A DNA stretch of 58,940 nt from the NCBI RefSeq assembly GCF_000955955.1, contig NZ_JYJG01000117.1, positions 1-58,940 of the forward strand, in the 5' to 3' direction. A program made the position numbers and the translations under genes. This document shows, in pieces, positions 57,784 to 58,940 of this stretch. Source of the stretch: Lentzea aerocolonigenes (lineage in GTDB: Bacteria > Actinomycetota > Actinomycetes > Mycobacteriales > Pseudonocardiaceae). The notes under the pieces were generated by a model. The model was not told the origin of the DNA. It ran no database searches and saw only the letters and a program-made list of their open reading frames with translations. The number at the start of each line of letters is the position of its first letter. The stretch's first letter is position 1.

Positions 57784-58308
57784 GTGACGAGTCCGTTCGC
57801 CAACCCGAACCGGTCCGGCGTCCCGCCCCGCCTGCCCACCCCGCCGACGGGGTGGCCGATCGGCTCGTACGCCACGTACGAGGAAGCGCAGCGTGCGGTC
57901 GACCACCTGGCGGTCGAGGACTTCCCGGTGCAGGACGTCATGATCGTCGGCGTCGACCTCATGCTGGTGGAGCGGATCACAGGCAAGCTCACCTGGAGCC
58001 GGGTGCTCATGACCGGCGCGGCGAGCGGAGCCTGGTTCGGTCTCTTCGTCGGCCTGCTGCTCACCCTGTTCAGCCCGGAGCCTGGCGTGACGGTCGGGCC
58101 GGTGCTGACCGGCCTCATCACCGGTGTGTTCTTCGGGCTGGTGTTCGCGGCGGTCGGGTACGGGTCGGCGCGCGGCAAGCGGGACTTCCAGAGTGCTAGT
58201 CAGCTCGTCGCGGGCAGGTATGACGTGCTCTGCCACCCGAAATCCGCCGAAAAGGGCCGTGACCTGCTCGCGAAGCTTGCGATGCGGCCCGTGAACCCTG
58301 GTAATTGA
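57784..58308 (+). CDS. General-stress-protein-17M-like membrane protein
   Basis: A ~174-residue protein. The first part (WPIGSYATYEEAQRAVDHLA, VQDVMIVGVDL) is the glycine-zipper-free 17M-type domain. It is followed by two glycine-rich transmembrane helices (AASGAWFGLFVGLLLTLF and LITGVFFGLVFAAVGYG) and a C-terminal strand (YDVLCHP). M. tuberculosis Rv1234 has the same layout and also sits just before lpqY. The GTG at 57784 follows AGAGG and gives the expected start VTSPFANP; an in-frame ATG at 57748 is less likely. Function unknown. Confidence 0.87.
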   Translation: MTSPFANPNRSGVPPRLPTPPTGWPIGSYATYEEAQRAVDHLAVEDFPVQDVMIVGVDLMLVERITGKLTWSRVLMTGAASGAWFGLFVGLLLTLFSPEPGVTVGPVLTGLITGVFFGLVFAAVGYGSARGKRDFQSASQLVAGRYDVLCHPKSAEKGRDLLAKLAMRPVNPGN

Positions 58309-58477
58309 GACGAAAAGATACCGAATGGTTCTGAATCGTTGCTTCCCTTGGTTGCGGCTCCTGATCACCGGGCCTAGGTTCGGTTGACCGGTCCGCCCGG
58401 TGCGGCCGGTGGCACGACGAGGTGCCGGGCGCAGGCGGGTCTGGCTCCTCCGTGTAGTCGGGAAGGAGGCAGGGCCG

Positions 58478-58940
58478 ATGGGTGCGACACGGCGCTATCG
58501 ACTTGCCGCCGGAGTGGGGGCCGCGGTGCTCGCGGCAGGAACGCTCACGGCGTGCGGGTCGGGCGACCAGGGCATCACCGTCAACGTCTACAAGTATCCG
58601 CAGGAGAACTTCCAGGCCGTCGTCGACAACTGCAACGCGAAGGCCGGCGGGCGTTATCACATCGTCTACAACAAGCTGCCGCGTGAGGCGGACGGTCAGC
58701 GCGAGCAGATGGTGCGCAGACTCGCGGCGGAAGACGACAGCATGGACGTGCTCGGGCTCGACGTCACGTGGACGGCCGAGCTCGCGGAGGCCGGGTGGCT
58801 CAAGGAGTTCACCGGGTCGGTCAAGTCCCAGGTGGAGAACGGCACGTTGAAGACGCCGCTGGAGACGGCGACTTACGACAACAAGCTCTACGGTGCGCCG
58901 GACAACACGAACGTCCAGCTGCTGTGGTACCGCTCTGATC
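58478..58940 (+). CDS. lpqY: LpqY-like sugar-binding lipoprotein (5' part)
   Basis: The first 154 codons of an ABC-transporter solute-binding lipoprotein, cut by the right window edge. A signal peptide (RLAAGVGAAVLAAGTLTAC) has lipobox LTAC with the acylated Cys at residue 26. The mature start VNVYKYPQENFQAVVDNCN, REQMVRRLAAEDDSMDVLG and LDVTWTAELAEAGWL fit the MalE/LpqY family. M. tuberculosis LpqY binds trehalose for the SugABC importer, recycling trehalose from mycomembrane synthesis. A GGAAGGAGG box precedes the ATG. The 169 bases upstream (58309-58477) hold its promoter but no motif I can defend. Substrate is inferred. Confidence 0.85.
   Translation, partial: MGATRRYRLAAGVGAAVLAAGTLTACGSGDQGITVNVYKYPQENFQAVVDNCNAKAGGRYHIVYNKLPREADGQREQMVRRLAAEDDSMDVLGLDVTWTAELAEAGWLKEFTGSVKSQVENGTLKTPLETATYDNKLYGAPDNTNVQLLWYRSD

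Overview
The window is high-GC actinobacterial DNA, most likely from the Pseudonocardiaceae (Lentzea, Saccharothrix or a relative). GTG and TTG starts are frequent, a DUF3117 gene and an actinobacterial tatB/htrA/rseA/sigE block are present, and the gene order matches the block I remember from Mycobacterium tuberculosis as Rv1209 to Rv1235. No rRNA, tRNA, CRISPR array or replication origin was seen, and no gene-free stretch exceeds 300 bases.

Left part (1-26.5 kb), the conserved chromosomal block with lineage-specific inserts. It opens with a broken TnpB gene at the edge. Next come a DivIVA-domain protein, an SRPBCC protein, tag, an enoyl-CoA hydratase with a PaaX-type regulator, DUF3117, leucyl aminopeptidase, a secreted M19-like dipeptidase, a LysR/MFS divergent pair and a lipoprotein. 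Glycogen/maltose-1-phosphate synthase and glgC follow, then a secreted SdrD-B/CARDB-like protein and an O-methyltransferase. The envelope-stress operon sigE-rseA-htrA-tatB faces mrp across a perfect 28-bp-arm hairpin. After that come MarR/NUDIX, DUF1003, a CBS/MgtE-N protein, an APH(6)-like kinase, a CitE-type lyase, a small zinc-ribbon protein and a DUF4190 membrane protein.

Right part (26.7-57.7 kb), an accessory island. An acyl-CoA dehydrogenase and a strong terminator are followed by four small unrecognised genes, some possibly immunity-like, and a secreted single-LamG protein. Then come two tandem paralogous cassettes of about 13 kb. Each has a ~2245-residue secreted LamG-repeat protein, a ~1900-2000-residue secreted RHS protein with a variable C-terminal tip, and a small gene tightly linked downstream that is the candidate immunity gene. 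The RHS-1 tip looks like a PIN/DUF5615-type nuclease. RHS-2 carries an autoproteolytic HINT domain and a 74-residue tip. The two copies share promoter, leader, signal peptides and a four-cysteine motif after the RHS core, and diverge only at the tips and immunity genes. This is the layout expected of a polymorphic toxin system with a giant LamG partner.

Right edge (57.7-58.9 kb). After a strong terminator the conserved block resumes with a Rv1234-like membrane protein and the start of a LpqY-like sugar-binding lipoprotein. The island therefore sits between neighbours that are adjacent in M. tuberculosis. All family assignments come from reading motifs by eye; no search was run.
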